Origin: Opisthorchis felineus
Lineage: Eukaryota; Platyhelminthes; Trematoda; Opisthorchiida; Opisthorchiidae
Direction of reading: 5' to 3'
Assembly (NCBI GenBank): GCA_004794785.1
Contig: SJOL01006420.1
Location: 339,382-403,381 of the forward strand
DNA: 64,000 bases
Made by a program: the position numbers and the translations under genes. The notes beneath the pieces were generated by a model. That model did no database searches and was not told where the DNA came from. It was given only the letters and a program-made list of their open reading frames with translations. Shown piece by piece: positions 47,999-59,939 of this stretch. Position 1 is the stretch's first letter, and each line of letters starts with the position of its first letter.

Positions 47999-49817
47999 CT
48001 ACGCATTGAGGGCGATAGCTTTGATGCACGAGCGCCAATGACTGCGCGATTGGGCCATTTCTGCCAATGTTATTAACCATTAGTGATTTGACTCCCGGGG
48101 TCCCCATCCAGGGAGGCGGCAGTTGCCGACCCGACTAAGTTTACTGGTTAGTGTCTTCGTGCTTCGTTGCCAGGTCATACATTGTTCACCTCTCGGTAGC
48201 TTCCACTCAACACAGGGCTGGGCGAAGAGAGCTCTGCGAGGCAGGCAGTCTTCTGACGTGCGGAGTGCATGTCCTAACCAGCGCAGCCTATGAAGCGTGA
48301 GTAATTCATCTATCGCGGGAGAGTTCCTTCTTCCTAAGACCATCTGGCGTACCTCAGCATTGCTAATCCGATGTTCCCACCAGACCTGACCAATGCTTCG
48401 GAGACACCGATGGACAAACACTGACATCTTCCGTATGTCCTCTGCGTGTAGAGGCCACGTCCCTGATCCATAAAGCAGTATGGATCGCACCACCGCAGTG
48501 TAAACTCTTCTCTTGACAGACAATCTCACGTCACGCCAGCGCCATAGGTGTCGGAGGTTGGAAAAAGCTGCCCTGGCCTTTCCGATTCGAGAAATAACCT
48601 CATCTCCAGCCAGTCCACCGGAACGTATACAGCTGCCCAGGTAAACAAATTTATTTACCACGTCGATCGGCTTGCCTGCAAGCATGAGGTTTGGGTTTCA
48701 GCCCACCCAGTCTTGTAGCAGCACTTTACACTTTGCAGGTGTGAAGAGCATGCCAAACCGTGCGGCAGAGCTATTTAGGTTATTTAAAATCGTTTGCATT
48801 TTGGAAGGATCTGAAACAAAGAGAGCAATATTGTCCGCATGCTCAATGTCTGTGGGTGAACGTCCCGGGAGCATTTCGACTCCCGAGGTTTCAGAGGCAG
48901 GCAGAGAAATTTCAAGCAGCATATCAATAACAAAGTCGGAGAGGAAAGGGGAAAGAGGACAGCCTTGTCTTACACCACTGGACCTGGTGAACTCAGCCGA
49001 GAGCTTCCCGTATGCTCGAACGCACCCACAGGAGTTCTCATACAGCGCCCTCATAAGGGATAGAAATGTGGAAGGGACACCTTTGATCGCCAGACACTGC
49101 CAAAGTTTCTGACGATCGACAGAATCAAAAGCAGCTTTCAAGTCAAGAAAAACGACCAACGTGGGCCGTCTGAAGGAGTGGCGCTGTTTAAGAATTTGTC
49201 TTAAGGTAAAGGTATGGTCGATTCATCATCGACCACGGCGAAACCCAGCTTGCTTCTCACCAATCTGTCTCACCCGATAATCCATCAACCTTCGCAGAGT
49301 AATGCCAGAGAGCACCTTGGATGAGACGGATATCAGGCTGATACCACGGTGGTTTTCACACGACACTCTTGCTCCCTTTTTGAAAACTAAAATGACGGTC
49401 GAGGAGCTCCATTTATGCTGGTATTCCGTTTTCATTCCAAATCTTCTGCAGTACCGTTGTTAGACTGTTCACCAGGACCTCGCCACCTTCTGTGAAGAGC
49501 GCGGGGTGTAGACCAGCCGGACCAGGTGCCTTGTTGCGCTTCAGGAATGATATCTCACGCTGGATTTCTGTTGTTGATGGTGGGCTGGTGTCAATGTTCC
49601 ATTCGGACCCGCTTGGTTCTTCCAGCGGTTGTGTTGGAGGCCAGGTGAACTGTTCTTGGAAGTGCTCAGCCCACCGCTCAAGACGGCGACTGAGGGAATG
49701 AATTGCTGTTCCGTCCTTTTCGCATATTGTCTCACTGACACCTGCCTTCTTTTGACCCGTTGATCGAATCAGATGAAACAGGGTGCGGCTCTTGCCTGCA
49801 GCGAAAGCCTTCTCCAT
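47999..49817 (-). pseudogene. RTE family A: reverse transcriptase and C-terminal domain
   Basis: After the linker (EMEKAFAAGKSRTLF), the RT begins with REISFLKRNKAPGPAGL. A one-base frameshift near 49430 comes before FKKGARVSCENHRGISLIS (motifs 1-2). AGFRRGR is followed by two tandem TGA stops (49226-49231). Motif A is VVFLDLKAAFDSVDR and motif B SGVRQGCPLSPFL. The catalytic motif C, normally YADD, reads HADN at 48830-48841: both the tyrosine and the second aspartate are changed, so polymerase activity is lost even apart from the stops. A TGA at 48698-48700 and a TAA at 48080-48082 interrupt the C-terminal domain. Beyond the TAA the frame clearly continues (WLITLAEMAQSRSHWRSCIK) to the natural end, TAG at 47999-48001. 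Confidence 0.85.
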
Positions 49818-49835
49818 CTCCTGAACCTTCGAAAT

Positions 49836-51047
49836 CTACCAGCGTCCTCTGTCATTCTTCAAGCTCCTGATTATCCAGTGTTTCAGGGATCTGCGTGTGC
49901 CATCATAGTCGCTAGTTGCTGGTATGGCTTTTCTGGCAGCAATAAGATCTGCTGATCTCGAAGATATCCAGTGTTCATTGAGTCGAGTCAGATGGGCTGG
50001 ACAAACAATTCTGAAAGCTGGGAGCATTGCTTCTTTAACTCGCCTCCATTCATCCTCCAAGCAATCCTTGTCGTCCACATGACTGTGCGTTTCCAGTGGC
50101 TTTCTAGCCAGATCAGCTCGATACTCTTCAGCTACTGAAACTTGTCGAAGTTGATGAACGGAGCTGCTCTCTTTCGGCACTCCTAGTGCTGGCGGAAAGC
50201 GAAGTGCTAAGCGGGCCCGCACGATGGCGTGATCAGAGTCCAGTTGCGTACCCCAGAAGGAACGACAATCCTTAACTGAGGCTCTCCATCGGTAACTGAT
50301 AGCCATATGGTCCAAATGAGTCCACGACTGTCTTGTGGTAGGTGGCCTCCAAGTAACTCGGTGTGAGTGTTTGTGTTGGAAGTTCGTACTGGCCAGGAAC
50401 AGACGATGAGCTGCACACAACTGAAGAAGCTGCTCTCCATTATCCGTACGCTCAGCATCGATTCTAAATCTACCACCTAACTGTGCTTCTTCCGGACCTA
50501 GTCGTCCAACTTGGGCATCCATATCACCCGCCAGGATTACTATATCCGTCCTTCTTGCCGACCGAGGCAGTTGTGATAGATCTTGATAAAACTCGTCCTT
50601 CTCAATCTCAGAACTGCTATCTGTTGGGGCGTATGTTGATACGACAAACAAACACCGTTTACCTCATCGACCTGCGTTAATCTTAATTGATCCAGCCAAC
50701 CGCACAGCGCAAAGGCGACTGTTTACTGGGATCCAGTCCAGTAAGGCGCTTTCAGCCTTGGGGCTGAGTGCAACTCCCATACCGTAGATACCACGAGCCA
50801 TTGCGCCAGGATCACCGGATGCCCGAAGAGTGAAATGTGGAACATATGGGCTCATCCTAATCGGCTTCAGCAGCACGACCGAAGTGGGGTCTTGTGTGCG
50901 TGTTTTGGAGACACAACATACTTCGATAGAGAGGGAAAGTAAGGTTTCAGCAAGGGATGCCTGTTGCCCAATTTGACGTAGAATACGTATATTAAAGGCT
51001 GCAAAGTGGATCAGATCTTTTGAAGTTAGTAGGTGATTTTTTTTGGT
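49836..51047 (-). pseudogene. RTE family A: AP-like endonuclease domain and linker
   Basis: The reading frame opens after a TAA at 51048-51050. FAAFNIRILRQIGQQASLA is the start of the endonuclease, with the conserved N of FNIR. The residue that should be the catalytic glutamate in the CC(V/L)SETR motif is lysine (CCVSKTR, codon 50904-50906). After FTLRASGD and RLCAVRLAGSIKINAGR comes a TGA at 50664-50666, then VVSTYAPTDSSSEIEKDEFY, VILAGDMDAQVG (GDFNAQ in relatives) and the terminal LDSDHAIV histidine motif. A linker with DEWRRVKEAMLPA leads to a TAG at 49836-49838. The mutations are all simple substitutions. Confidence 0.85.
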
Positions 51048-51275
51048 TTATTTTTCTGGGCGATGGTTAAGATACGGAACAGTAGCTAGGGGACTGGCAG
51101 ATAAGTTGATTGCACTGCATTGTACGATGGGTTGGGAGTGAGTGAGGGAGAAGGCCGGTGAGCGAAGAGCTGCAAGGGCAAATGATACTTCCCGATTGCC
51201 CAAGCCTAAGAAGGGGGTTTAGTTGAGGTACCCCACCTTGAGCCTTTGACTCAAAAATTCTACCCACAAGGGGGG

Positions 51276-51288
51276 GAACTAATGCAAT
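51276..51288. repeat. Target-site duplication, 5' side of the RTE element (13 bp)
   Basis: GAACTAATGCAAT, identical to 47833-47845. It fixes the 5' end of the element at 51275. Confidence 0.85.
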
Positions 51289-53790
51289 ATGAACCCATTC
51301 ATCTCCGGAAACTCTGGGTGTGCTTATCTTCGTTTTTTTGCATGACTGTTCTGGGTGCACACTGGATTTCAGGAAACAGAAGCCGTCAGCTTACCTGTTG
51401 CCTCATTGTAGCTAATGGGAGGTTTTTTAAGTTGAAATAGATCTACTAATGTGAAGCTGTATGCCAGTGACACAACTCTTCTTCTAAATTCATCTCGCAT
51501 TTCGTTGTATGGCACACGAATTAGCTGTTGTCAATAATGCTCACATTCCTTGTGGTTGCGTTTTCTTCCATGCCCGGAGAAGAACGTGGTTTCGGCAGGT
51601 CCCGACACTGGTGCGTTGTTGGTTGCGCCCCAACGAACGCACTTCAGTGATATCAGTTGATGGAAATTGCGTACGGTTTAATACAGAGAGAACGATTTCT
51701 ATACATGCCTCGTGGTCAATCCTTGGATAGACGCTGCGAACCCACACGTCAGTGTGATGGCTCATATGTAATCGGTATCAAGCAATATTTGCTCCCTTAC
51801 TCGTTCCGGTGGAGTGCCTAATTTAACAGACTACTGCCCTCTGGGAAGTAGCGAAGAGATTGTACGTAAGAATTTAGGTCACCCACTCAGAGTACGCAGT
51901 GAAGATGTTTTTGCACCACAAGTATAAGGAAATTTAGTCGACCAGACACTGTCGTAGAAGAATAGTGTGGTCGGCGAATACGTAATCTCGTCCTCAGAGA
52001 AGCATAGGGGGATTCTGTTTTCGGGAGAGCACCCACAGAACCAACCCCAAATTGCAGGCGGTTCTCTCTTACAGGGATTCAGCCAGATCTTACTGCCCAG
52101 TTCTCCGTCCGTATTAAAACTCGATCAACTAGGTAATTTGTTCAACACTAAAAAAGAGACGCTACGTAACAGCAAAATCACCGGAAGTTTATATAAACAA
52201 GCAGCTCAAAGCATATCTTGTTGGAAAACAAGCGGTTATATGGTCTGTGGTTGTCACGTGGTTTGTGACACAGGTGCACAAACTGTGTTTACGCAGTTGG
52301 TCGTGTTGGACCCGTCATGGAAATCCATCAATAAAGTAGGTATTGTAGACACATGCCAATTTTTTACCAGAACAACTGATGAAGACCTTGATGTCAAATG
52401 AATGGAATACTGCGTTTTAAACTTTCTTGAGATGAAGATTGCGTGTCACCGTGCTCCATGTCAGATGTACATTTTTGATTTTCGCCCACTTGCTCAAGAA
52501 ATGTCCACTTTCGTTCAAGCTCACTTGAGACCTGGTAATGGAACAGGGGAGAGTGATATTTTTGCTCATTTGAACTGTTTGAAGTCGACCAGACACCTAT
52601 AAACCAATTTAAGTAGGCTCAACTATCCATCTATCAAGCACGTTTATTGGACGGAATCTATCAGCTGATTTCCATTTCTGGATGCGATTTTCGCTAGTTT
52701 GGCGGTACGTCCATTTCAACGGTTTTGTGGCTCCAAATCAGGGAGGAGATCTTGCATACGCAACAAGGAATATTCGTTGCGAAGATCAATTAAACGGAGT
52801 TATTAATTCAGAAAGAATTCCTGAAAGATTTTTTGCGCAGCTCATGAGTCAGCAACCAGTCTGTCCAAAGCGTGCGCAGCAGAAATACAGCAGAAGTACG
52901 GTTTTGTTGAATTTACCTTCCAGAGGACATGCTAACGGATTAACGCGCCTTAGAGACTGGCAGGGACCGCCTCCCCCACTGCCACATCCCACCCTTGGTC
53001 CGTACGCTGATATACAATATGATATATGATTTCTTTACACCTGAAGTATGGAGTAGCTATCCACACCCGAAGCATTTCGGTTTGTCCACTCTGCTGTTGT
53101 TGTGCAGAGGGATATGTCAGACGGTCAGTCGGCGGATGAGAGAACATTCCCCAGCCTTGTTGAATAGCGAACAAAACTTGGCCGACACCGACAAGTGAAT
53201 GAACAAAACTGACACATTTCTAGTCGTCCAGAGAATGCCGAGTTAGCTACGTTACAGTTTCTCACTATTGAAGATATATGATCGCATTATCTGCCGACAG
53301 ATGCTAATTCTCCCATGGACTGGCCATAAAACTGATGGCCCTAAACACGAAAACACGAAGACAATGGACAGTTACGTCATGACCTCAAAAGAGACTGGTG
53401 GGCCAGGTCGCTCTTAACCGTCAAGCCCAGTAAATTCATGGTCGCCGACCAGCCATATCTGGACTCCAGATATCATAAGGTTAGTGCAAAATTCCTTACA
53501 CGATGCCTTTGGAATACAGTTGACCCAAGTATGTCGTTCTCAAGAACATTACTTGGTCAAAATCGTGCTATTTGCTGTCCAAAGGACACATAAGATGTGT
53601 CACATAATACCATCAAGCATAAAAAATTTACAGACTAGGAAAAGTACCGCGTTTCTTATTCACTTGATATTTCAACTGTTGTGTGCTTGTGAACTTCTCC
53701 TGCATTAAAGTTTTTAATGAGACAGTTTTCATATCACAACCATTTGCAAGACCGTTTACCTTTGTTAGTGGCCTCTTATTTATGTATATT
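51289..53790. other. No confident gene; two unassigned open frames
   Basis: A plus frame runs from 51967 to 52602 with one internal TGA (52399-52401), giving about 210 residues with no motif I recognise. Another plus frame (52682-53029) contains a proline run (GPPPPLPHPTLGP). Either could be exon or relic, and neither has good splice sites. Confidence 0.3.
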
Positions 53791-53794
53791 TTGC

Positions 53795-53865
53795 ACTCAT
53801 CAACATCATTAAAAGCATAACATCAGTGTTCAACACTGATGCTTCGCTGCCTTACAGTGTTACGC
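53795..53865. repeat. Short dispersed palindromic repeat, copy 3
   Basis: The best copy, with perfect arms CATCAGTGTT and AACACTGATG around one C, followed by CTTCGCTGCCTTACAG. Confidence 0.65.
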
Positions 53866-56800
53866 ATGGGGGCAAAGGGGAATGAAATGAATTTTAATGT
53901 CTCACGAAGAATCTCTTCCACATGTATTGGTGCGCTGGATCAATGAAATTCAGTGTTCTAAAATCCATCCTTTACTGTTGATAACGTAGACCATAATATG
54001 TTCTTCGGTAAGCCCTTCGTGCTTCACGTTGGATTCTGTAAGAGCGTGGGGCTGGAGCTCCTCCACTGTGGTGTTAAGTATGTCTTGGGCCGTAATAAAA
54101 CATCTGCTATCATCCCTGATCGAGCGTTCGCTGATTTAGTCCGATGACGCCTTTCTGAGAGGCGCGCCATCTTTCAAGCGGATGAAACTTTGTTCATGGA
54201 TTAGCATGATAACAGCTACCAGACATGCCCGTAATTCTATCGCAGTGGCTGAATAAGTGGTCCCCTCATGGTTATGACGTCAACTGATAGAAGTGCCACA
54301 GCACTAACAGAGTGTCTCGCCACGCAAAACATGAGAGCCCGATTACTATGCTGTGGCTTAGGTAGCCATAAACGTCTAGGACTGTACCCTGAATACGTTT
54401 TATACGATGTCCTGACATAGAAGATGTAATGGCGTGAACTTTTTCGAATACGGACTCAAGTATTACGTAATACTCAGAGAGACAAGGACGTAGACCCGGT
54501 CACATTGCTGGCGACAAATAATATGTACAGCAATGGACTGATTTATAAATGAAACGTCTTGTGGAAGTAACTCTGATCTCCCTAACTTCAAATTGCTTTT
54601 AGTTGAGTACAGGGACCTTGAATAAAAAACGGAAGGACAGCGGCTGTCAGCCTATGGTCAACAGTCAGACAGTCGTGTACAGATGTTTGGTTTCTCACGG
54701 GCTGCCCGTCCCCTGAGTGTGTCTCAAGTTTATTTGAGTGTACTTGATCATGATAGCCCAGTCCTCTGAGTTAGTTAACAAGAGATCATATTTGACACCG
54801 TATGGTCGTCTTACTTATTGGGCGGATCGTCTGCGGGAGTTATGGCCCTGAATCGGATCTCTATATAATTCTCATGGGGTTTTCAAGCATGAGCTCACAA
54901 ATGTCGCTTTAGTATGTATCCTAATCTTGTGTTGTTGACTTAGTTTGGGCTTGTTTCATGGATAGCAAGCAGAGATGCGTCATTAAGTAGAATGGTTTTG
55001 GTTTTTTTTTGCACACATGACAAACCTGTTTGTGGATGAAATGGAGGGAGGAGATTTGCGGAGATTCACAACAAGTGTTCCACAAATAGCATCCGAAACT
55101 GTACAGACCCCCGGGCCACAGGGATAATCTTCAGACCTAATTCAACAAAAATATCTCTACAGATCAAGCCCGGCCAAACAAAACACAAGACCCCGGCCCA
55201 GATAAACGTCAGCCTCTCTGGATATGCACTTTAATGTAAGCAAAACAGTAGGCAAGCCCCTTCAAGTCGTTACCTATTCATGTAGTGCGAAACGAATGGG
55301 AGCTAAATCCAGTGGCCCACAACTTCGAACGGAAGTGTAGAACATCAAATGGAGAAACCAGGACGGATGGGGAAAAATAACTTTCTTTTTGTGCAAACGT
55401 TTGCCAACAATGGTGACTCCCCGACAAGGCACATGTGAATTATTCCCCTTCTGTTTTGTTCAGTTCATGTGTAAGATGATAAGGCAGATGAAATTGTTTG
55501 CCCGGTTATTTCCTGCAACCAGTCAGGTACCAGCAGTTCGACAATTCTGACAGGCATTCGTTCCATTTTCAAGGTTATCGAATACGTGAGGGGACAGTGG
55601 CCATTTGTACTGAGGGCGGTCTTTAAATAACTTGAGTGGTTCGTCGGAAATCATATTGCACTGTGGTGATAGTTGTTCGCAGTTGGTTAGGAATGCGAAA
55701 CTACTTGGAATGGAATGAGGCCTCAGACACTTCACCCCTCTACAAACGTCATTCTTAGACGAGACGAGAAGCGACTTGTTCCTATCAGTTTCTTCGGATC
55801 TCTGTGGAACGGGATTTTTATGCACATTCTGCATGGTTGGAGGCTGGGTTCATAGGATGGGTACCGTATTTCGATTTGTTGTATTGGATTGTCGTTGATG
55901 CAACTACTAAGCATACTGCATCCAAAAATGGCTCGTTATCCCTCGTTAACGAAAAGAAAGAACCTCTTCGTTTGATGGGGAGGATTTTCCTTATACGAGG
56001 AAATTTTATGAAACTCTGTGAAATAACGTGATCAGTTTTCGTCAAGTCAGATAGGAATGCTGGCTGACTTGAACTGGGGGTAGAAAAACAAATTTCCGCT
56101 CTGTCATATCAGGACTACCGGACAAAACATGTTTTTGGTCCAATTCACTGGACCTGCCCGAATTTGACTCAGTAAGCATAAACTTAACAAAAACAGCAGT
56201 TATCCTGAACCGAATCACAACCGAATTACAAGAAGCCGAAACAACTGTTTACATGACACCGCTCGATTATGTATCCGACCATCAGACGTGACTAGTTGTA
56301 TCACGGGAAAATACCTGCAACAATACTCTTCGTCAGTCACAAAACGAACAACGCCCAGACATCCATAGGCATTCATTCACAGAAACAGTCTGCTCCGCAT
56401 ACAGACATTTTCCCCGCAAATACTGTGAACAAATAGGTCACTTCACAATCATGAGTGACTGCAACTTTCAAGGGCATAATTAACCGTGTGGTCTCTATCT
56501 GCTCGCATAAATACCTCACGTACACTCACATACATGTGAATAGGCATCTTACGATGGCCAGGTAGTCATCTGCAGTCCCTCGTTCATTACGATCAACAGG
56601 CCTATTGAATAAAGAAAAGACACTAACAAAAGTTTTCCTGCGGGCAGTACGGATAAGGATTACACTTGAGACCTTGCGGTGGTATTAAGCGTCACCGAAT
56701 TAGTCCTTGCTCATACTAAGTTGTGCAAAATCTCTGAATTTCCTAGCCAATTTCTACTAAGTGGCATCGACCAAAGTTGTGGACCTAATAAACCGTAAAA

Positions 56801-57495
56801 ATAGTTAGATTAGCATATTCCTTTCAAATTTGATGATTTCAATTTCCATACCTCCATTAGGTCTATAACATAGTGAAGTAACTTAAGTAATAGTTTCGAC
56901 ATCCATGATTTTACCAGTCGACATTGGACGGTTAGCTAGATCTGTTAGATTTTGTTAGATGTTAGATCGTTAGTCGATAGCAGATCAACCTCTAGGTTTT
57001 ACAAAAATGTTCTTATATCGATTAGAAAAAAGTGAGTTGCCAACGTATCATCAGTCGGCCAGCGAGTGTGCAGACTGAGTCGGCGACCATTACGAAACTT
57101 CGAAGATTGAACAGAATTCTCTCATCTCCAGAAAATTTCCGGATTTCCTGGAAGGTGGTTCGTAGATGAGCACTTAAAAGAGGAATATGTTGCATGACGT
57201 GGCGTCGTTCCGGTTGTTCGTATCCAGACTACGAACTAGGCAGTTACAAGCCATTAGACACGAAAGTAAACATCTCATCAGCACAGAATTTTTGAAAAGT
57301 GAACATTCTCCAGCGTCCCCCTGAACTGTCCTGGACGTCTGTTGAATGTCAAATGATAATAAACGAACACTGCAAAGCGGTTTCGTAATTTCCGTAATAA
57401 CCTTCACCTTCCATCAGATGTGGGGGCGGAGCTTGGACATCAGACCATAAGCTATTTGAATGCTTCATCAGTAGTACACACCGCTACACTCGCAT
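53866..57495. other. About 3.6 kb with no recognised gene or element
   Basis: Short open frames only (103 residues or fewer), without domain or splice support. I see no SINE head or hammerhead-repeat copy. Confidence 0.3.
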
Positions 57496-57539
57496 TCTAA
57501 GCGGATGTCCTGTACAAAACCTGTCTGCTTATTCGCATC

Positions 57540-57915
57540 GTCGTAATGAGAAGTCTGCCATAGTAGGCGGGTGATAGCCTAATTACGGTACGGCTAGCCA
57601 AGCCCTTACGGATATGCTTCATTCCGAAGAAGCCACGCAGAATAACACTCGTCAAAGCAGACCATTTTCCGGCACGCGTAGCATATGGCCAAGCCACCGT
57701 CGTTGGTGCTGGATGTTTCCCACGATCAAAGTACCTGCTGCAGGACAGAATACGCGTTTTCTAATTACCTCGCTATGCATACGACAGCAGCAACGCGTCC
57801 GAGACATCGGTGATCAGAACCTGAATGCGCCCCACATCATCTGTCCACAGAGGCCATGCCTCGCAACCGTACAACAATGCAGCCATTACTGTAAACTCCT
57901 ATACGCGACCTTTAA
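57540..57915 (-). pseudogene. RTE-like retrotransposon C-terminal fragment (family C)
   Basis: The minus strand reads VMAALLYGCEAWPLWTDDVG then RIQVLI, matching the (S)LLYGCETW.L...D.RRLQVF block. In a shifted frame, IQHQRRWLGHMLRVPENGLL, stop, RVLFCVASSE matches the HH.LRWLGHVLRMP...LPRRALF block. The pieces are in the right order but frameshifted and interrupted by stops. The RT domain is not visible upstream. Confidence 0.75.
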
Positions 57916-58308
57916 CCCCTGATTGTGTTTCTGACTTTTTATCCTCATCCGAACACTACGACTTCTTTGAAAATAATGTTTCTACAAATGTTACTACAAT
58001 ATGGATCCACTATATCTTTTGTTTTTAAATGTTTTTGTTACAGATTAAGAAACTACTATGGTTCAAAGAGATTGTACCATTCTCCTATATCCCTAGTGAC
58101 ATGTACAAGCTATCTCACGCATGAAGCCTCACAAGCGCTCGAGCATGGCCTAGTAAACAGTCAGCACAATAAGTGCCGTAATTCATAAATAGTTTGCTTC
58201 CTACGCATTCACGAAACGCAAGGTTGGCTGCTGAGATTCTCTTCTATATTTAACCATCCTTTGAATACGCACTACCCTGACTCAAGTTTTTCTACTATTT
58301 TCTGTCAG

Positions 58309-58574
58309 AGGTATTCGGTTCAATACCACCAAAATTCCCTGGGATTCTTCCAACCTGTAACACGATTTGTCAGAAAAATTGAGTGCAAACCAGCGCATAT
58401 GGTGTTGTTTGAACTTCAATGCCATAATGCCCACTGGATCACCTTTTTTTCATGTTTAGTTGACAAGCTCCCCTCTCTGCTAGGGAACAGCTTTCAGAGA
58501 GCGGAAAGAATTCCGCTTAACAGATATGATTCTTCGTGGCAAACGGAGACGAAAGAATTGTTTGGTATGCCGGG
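58309..58574 (+). CDS. Candidate single exon, function unknown
   Basis: A strong acceptor (TTCTACTATTTTCTGTCAG) opens a 266-bp uninterrupted frame. It encodes RYSVQYHQNSLGFFQPVTRF, then CKPAHMVLFELQCHNAHWIT and NSFQRAERIPLNRYDSSW. A moderate donor CCGGG|GTGACC follows, and the next in-frame codon is a stop. No partner exons or domain are recognised. Confidence 0.4.
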
Positions 58575-59286
58575 GTGACCAGCTCTCGGCTGCAAGATTT
58601 GTTCTAAATGGAATTTTGAAGTTTGCGATAGAACATCTGTTTTCAGCCAAAGTGTTTTTCCGTCCTTGATTGATACTTATTGATGCGACGCGCTAGAACA
58701 CAGGGACCAAAAACCAGTCCGTTTTCTGGGCCATTACGAGCGACAGACACACTCGAATAGGACCCAAAGAGTGGTATTTTACCATAAAAATGCATTCTAA
58801 TCTAACGAATGTATCGTTGTCGATTGACAAATAGTTTACCTTCCTCTCCAGCTTCATCGTAGTGCTGTCGACAGTAGCATGTTTCTACGCTCCCGGTGCT
58901 GTGAGCCAAACTGTTTGCTAATCCCGGTCAAGTACATCCAAGAAGTGTGTGCCAACGTGGTAGGATCGTGGATCAGCAATGATTATGACTTTAAGCATCT
59001 GACGTGAATATCAACCTGTAGGTTTATGTCAGTGGTATCTGACAGTTCCATTGCATTTTTTCGTTTGGAGAATCAGAAAGTGTATCCTCTTTTATTTCGG
59101 AGGTTCATTGTTCCAGGGGCTCGCAGAAGATGAAATATATGCCACAAAAAGTGTTCCTTTTACAGAGATATTTGCCATCAAAATCCACACTCAAGTAACT
59201 GGGAATTTTTGCCAGATTCTGAGCGTTCTTCTGCCCCCGTCCCTTCCAAAAGATCGCCTTGAGCTTGCTGTATCACAAGACGAGAC

Positions 59287-59495
59287 AGGCTGGTGATAGC
59301 TCAGTGGTTAAGCCTCGCAATTACCGACCGGAATGTCCGGGGTTTGAAACCAACCTCGGCAACTCTGCTGCTCCACTCCAGACTTAGGCAACCCTGCTCC
59401 ATGCCAGCCCTTGTGATTCCTTCGGATAGCATAGCAAGTATGCACCGAAAGGATGTTACAGCTGAACGGTCATTGCTAGTATTATTACAAGAAGA
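59287..59495 (+). mobile_element. tRNA-derived SINE, family S1
   Basis: The A box TAGCTCAGTGG is perfect and the B box GGTTTGAAACC has one mismatch. The body reads CTCGGCAACTCTGCTGCTCC, CAGACTTAGGCAACCCTGCT, GCCAGCCCTTGTGATTCCTT, GCACCGAAAGGATGTTACAG and CTGAACGG, then a tail with TATTATTAC. Confidence 0.8.
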
Positions 59496-59744
59496 GACAA
59501 TTTGTCTTGTTTTCGTGCGTGCCATTCCGCTGGACAAAACGATGGAAAAGTACGCCAAATAGAACTGACGTTAAAAGCGTTGTGGGCGAATAGACCAATT
59601 GTGAAAAGGTTCAGGCTACTGCCACTCAGGCTGTTCTCTATTGATTGAGCTCTGAACAGCAAGTGATGGCGGTAGAATTTGAACTTGGGGCTTCATTCTT
59701 GAATTAGAATTTGAGTCCATTCAAACCAATCAAACCAATCAAGA

Positions 59745-59935
59745 GTGGGCACGCACGTCCGTTCAGATGTAATAATCCGGGTCAGTAGTGGTAACGCACT
59801 CGATTCGGATTTCAAATATTTGGAGTTCAAAACCCATTAAAGACAGTGATATGCACAGATGATGGGTTCGTGTAGCCCCACTAGAAAAAGTGCGCCAAGA
59901 CAGAAGGACAGTTCAACCAAGAGTTGTGTGAACGT
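59745..59935 (+). mobile_element. tRNA-derived SINE, family S2, decayed copy
   Basis: CGTCCGTTCAGATGTAATAA and GGTCAGTAGTGGTAACGCAC lead to a B box in GGAGTTCAAAACCC. The tail reads ATATGCACAGATGATGGG, then AGTGCGCCAAGACAGAAGGA. Confidence 0.6.
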
Positions 59936-59939
59936 CCAT

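Larger units (their letters stand above)
47846..51275 (-). mobile_element. Full-length RTE-like non-LTR retrotransposon (family A), inactive
   Basis: A 3.43-kb insertion bounded by perfect 13-bp direct repeats. Minus-strand order is a 5' UTR (51275 to about 51048), one long endonuclease-reverse transcriptase reading frame (51047 to 47999) and a short 3' UTR (47998 to about 47863). A tail of about three AATTG units (47846-47862) follows. One EN-RT frame, a size near 3.2-3.4 kb, short tandem repeats instead of poly(A) and a C-terminal domain with FVYLGSCI, SRIGKARAAFSNL, ILLYGSGTWPL and LRWLGHALR fit the RTE clade as found in trematodes. The 5' UTR contains a segment similar to SINE S1 body. 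The frame carries several stops and a frameshift (see the two pseudogene entries), so the copy cannot move itself. Confidence 0.85.

Noticed and set aside
51967..52602. A 212-codon plus-strand stretch with one internal TGA
   Set aside because: It is open by length, but no domain, splice site or homologous repeat was seen. Kept only as an unassigned open frame.
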